This document shows positions 49,543-50,526 of a DNA stretch of 50,526 nt, piece after piece. Position numbers and translations under genes: made by a program. The stretch's first letter is position 1, and each line of letters starts with the position of its first letter. The DNA is from an uncultured Pelagibacteraceae bacterium (GTDB taxonomy: Bacteria > Pseudomonadota > Alphaproteobacteria > Pelagibacterales > Pelagibacteraceae), in the NCBI GenBank assembly GCA_902577575.1, contig CACGZQ010000001.1:60001-110526 (forward strand), in the 5' to 3' direction. Below the pieces are notes generated by a model. The model searched no databases. It was given only the letters and a program-made list of their open reading frames with translations, and had not been told where the DNA came from.

Positions 49543-50526
49543 TACTTGTAATCATCAATTGCTTTTACAAATTCCTCGATAAATTCTTTATTTGTAGGAA
49601 GCTCATTTTTCATCATATCTTTTTGGATCTTTTTATAATTTTTCTTGATATGATTTAGTACTCCGAAAAAATTTAAAAAATTTCTTTTAGCAACAAAAAT
49701 ACCTTTTTTATCGCCGATAACATGTTTAATATCCTCGAAAATAATTACTGGTCTTCTTCTAGCTAAGGCCTCTAGTAAAACCATTGGGTGTCCTTCAGTA
49801 AATGAGGGTAAGATAAATATATTATGATCATCGTAATATTTTATAAGTCTCAACTTGTTGCTTTGAGTTAGTTGAATATTGACATTGCTTTGGTTAATTT
49901 TATATGAGGTATTTTTTTCTGCACCTACAATAGTTAAAAAAATATTCCTTTTATTTTTAATTAGACCGGCTAAAGAAAAAATACCTTTTTCAACTCTAAT
50001 TCTACCTACATATAATAACTTAAAACTTTTAACGTCTTGAATTTTTGGTTTTCTAATCCAAATAGAGTCCAATTGAGATGGGTAAATTACTTTACCTTTC
50101 CTGCCTCTTAATATGTAGTTTCTACAACTTATAAGATTTGAAATTATTGAAGTTAAACTAAACATTAAATGATAAATTAATTTACCAAAATTTCCAAGAA
50201 TAGCTTTGTACTCACCATAACCATCACTTCTTAAATAAACGATTGGAGTTTTTCCAAATATTTTTAAAAGAAGACAAACTAAAAAAGTGTAAGGAGATAT
50301 TGAGATTACTAAATATTTTGTATTTTCACTTTTTGTAGATCCTATAACTTCTGACAAGTAAGAGAATATATTTGTAAAAATTCTAATTTTCTTTAATTTT
50401 ATTTCATGAGCTCTTTTCTTAGACGATTTTCTACCAATAAGATTTACATCAAATTTTTTATTTAAACCTTCTGGGCTTGATTTTAGATCTATGTTATCAC
50501 AAAAATACTTTTGATCTTGAATAAAG
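49542..50526 (-). CDS. Family 4 (group 1) glycosyltransferase, N-terminus off the window
   Basis: The frame is open from the stop at 49542 to the right edge, about 327 codons, so the start lies outside. The C-terminal GT-B domain shows [16 protein letters not shown] and [19 protein letters not shown], the E-x7-E donor-site motif. It probably acts in surface polysaccharide synthesis. Its stop shares the G with tRNA-Ser. Further surface glycan genes may lie to the right. Confidence 0.88.
   Translation of the reverse strand, partial: FIQDQKYFCDNIDLKSSPEGLNKKFDVNLIGRKSSKKRAHEIKLKKIRIFTNIFSYLSEVIGSTKSENTKYLVISISPYTFLVCLLLKIFGKTPIVYLRSDGYGEYKAILGNFGKLIYHLMFSLTSIISNLISCRNYILRGRKGKVIYPSQLDSIWIRKPKIQDVKSFKLLYVGRIRVEKGIFSLAGLIKNKRNIFLTIVGAEKNTSYKINQSNVNIQLTQSNKLRLIKYYDDHNIFILPSFTEGHPMVLLEALARRRPVIIFEDIKHVIGDKKGIFVAKRNFLNFFGVLNHIKKNYKKIQKDMMKNELPTNKEFIEEFVKAIDDYK

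Noticed and set aside
49389-49658. Plus-strand 89-codon frame across tRNA-Ser
   Set aside because: It runs antisense through the tRNA and the glycosyltransferase 3' end.

Overview
The window is a chromosomal segment of a SAR11 (Pelagibacterales) alphaproteobacterium. The evidence is strongly AT-rich DNA, near-zero intergenic spacing, alphaproteobacterial gene orders (rpmH-rnpA-yidD-yidC; murA-DUF2948-hisD-infA; prfA-prmC-DUF4167; bolA next to a J-domain gene and cobS-cobT; class I lysyl-tRNA synthetase), and a 16S rRNA gene carrying exact matches to three published SAR11 FISH probe sites (152R, 441R, 542R, from memory).

Layout. 1-2610: rRNA operon on the minus strand (promoter near 2578-2605, RNase III processing stalk, 16S, tRNA-Ile, tRNA-Ala, start of 23S running off the left edge). 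2679-5776: M23 peptidase, then a PhyH-type dioxygenase and a frameshifted FkbM methyltransferase. 5786-10350: minus-strand cluster lysC-ispG-prfA-prmC-DUF4167. 10415-16996: ubiG, DUF1178, argJ, secA, photolyase, tRNA-Phe. 16996-23721: minus-strand run TVP38-like membrane protein, DUF255 thioredoxin-like protein, three tiny genes, dcd, murA, DUF2948, hisD, infA. 23772-30881: plus-strand run rpmH-rnpA-yidD-yidC-argB-HAD phosphatase-dapD-dapE-SET-domain protein-glycosyltransferase. 30883-34990: minus-strand small membrane protein, large exported helical protein, def, fmt, truA. 35064-40231: aroK-aroB and the J-domain/cobS/cobT set, with bolA opposite. 40233-43733: minus-strand lysS-pyrD and rpmB-queuosine precursor transporter. 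43827-47384: trkH, AmpG-like transporter, NlpC/P60-like hydrolase. 47486-49542: a small candidate island bounded by a truncated and an intact tRNA-Ser(GGA), carrying one autotransporter-like gene. 49542-50526: partial glycosyltransferase.

Most genes are core functions: translation (rRNA, tRNAs, prfA, infA, rpmH, rpmB, fmt, def, truA, lysS), protein export (secA, yidC, yidD), cell wall and lysine/DAP (lysC, dapD, dapE, murA, M23, AmpG-like, NlpC/P60), arginine, histidine and shikimate synthesis, quinone and isoprenoid synthesis, pyrimidines (pyrD, dcd) and light-damage repair.

The most interesting items are: the tRNA-Ser-bounded mini-island with a surface protein; the CobS/CobT AAA+/VWA pair with its J-domain partner and no visible cobalamin genes; a bacterial SET-domain protein with a post-SET-like cysteine cluster inside the dap operon; a one-base frameshift that splits an otherwise intact FkbM gene; two protein genes whose TAG stop shares its G with the first base of a tRNA; and six convergent gene pairs with no room for a terminator.
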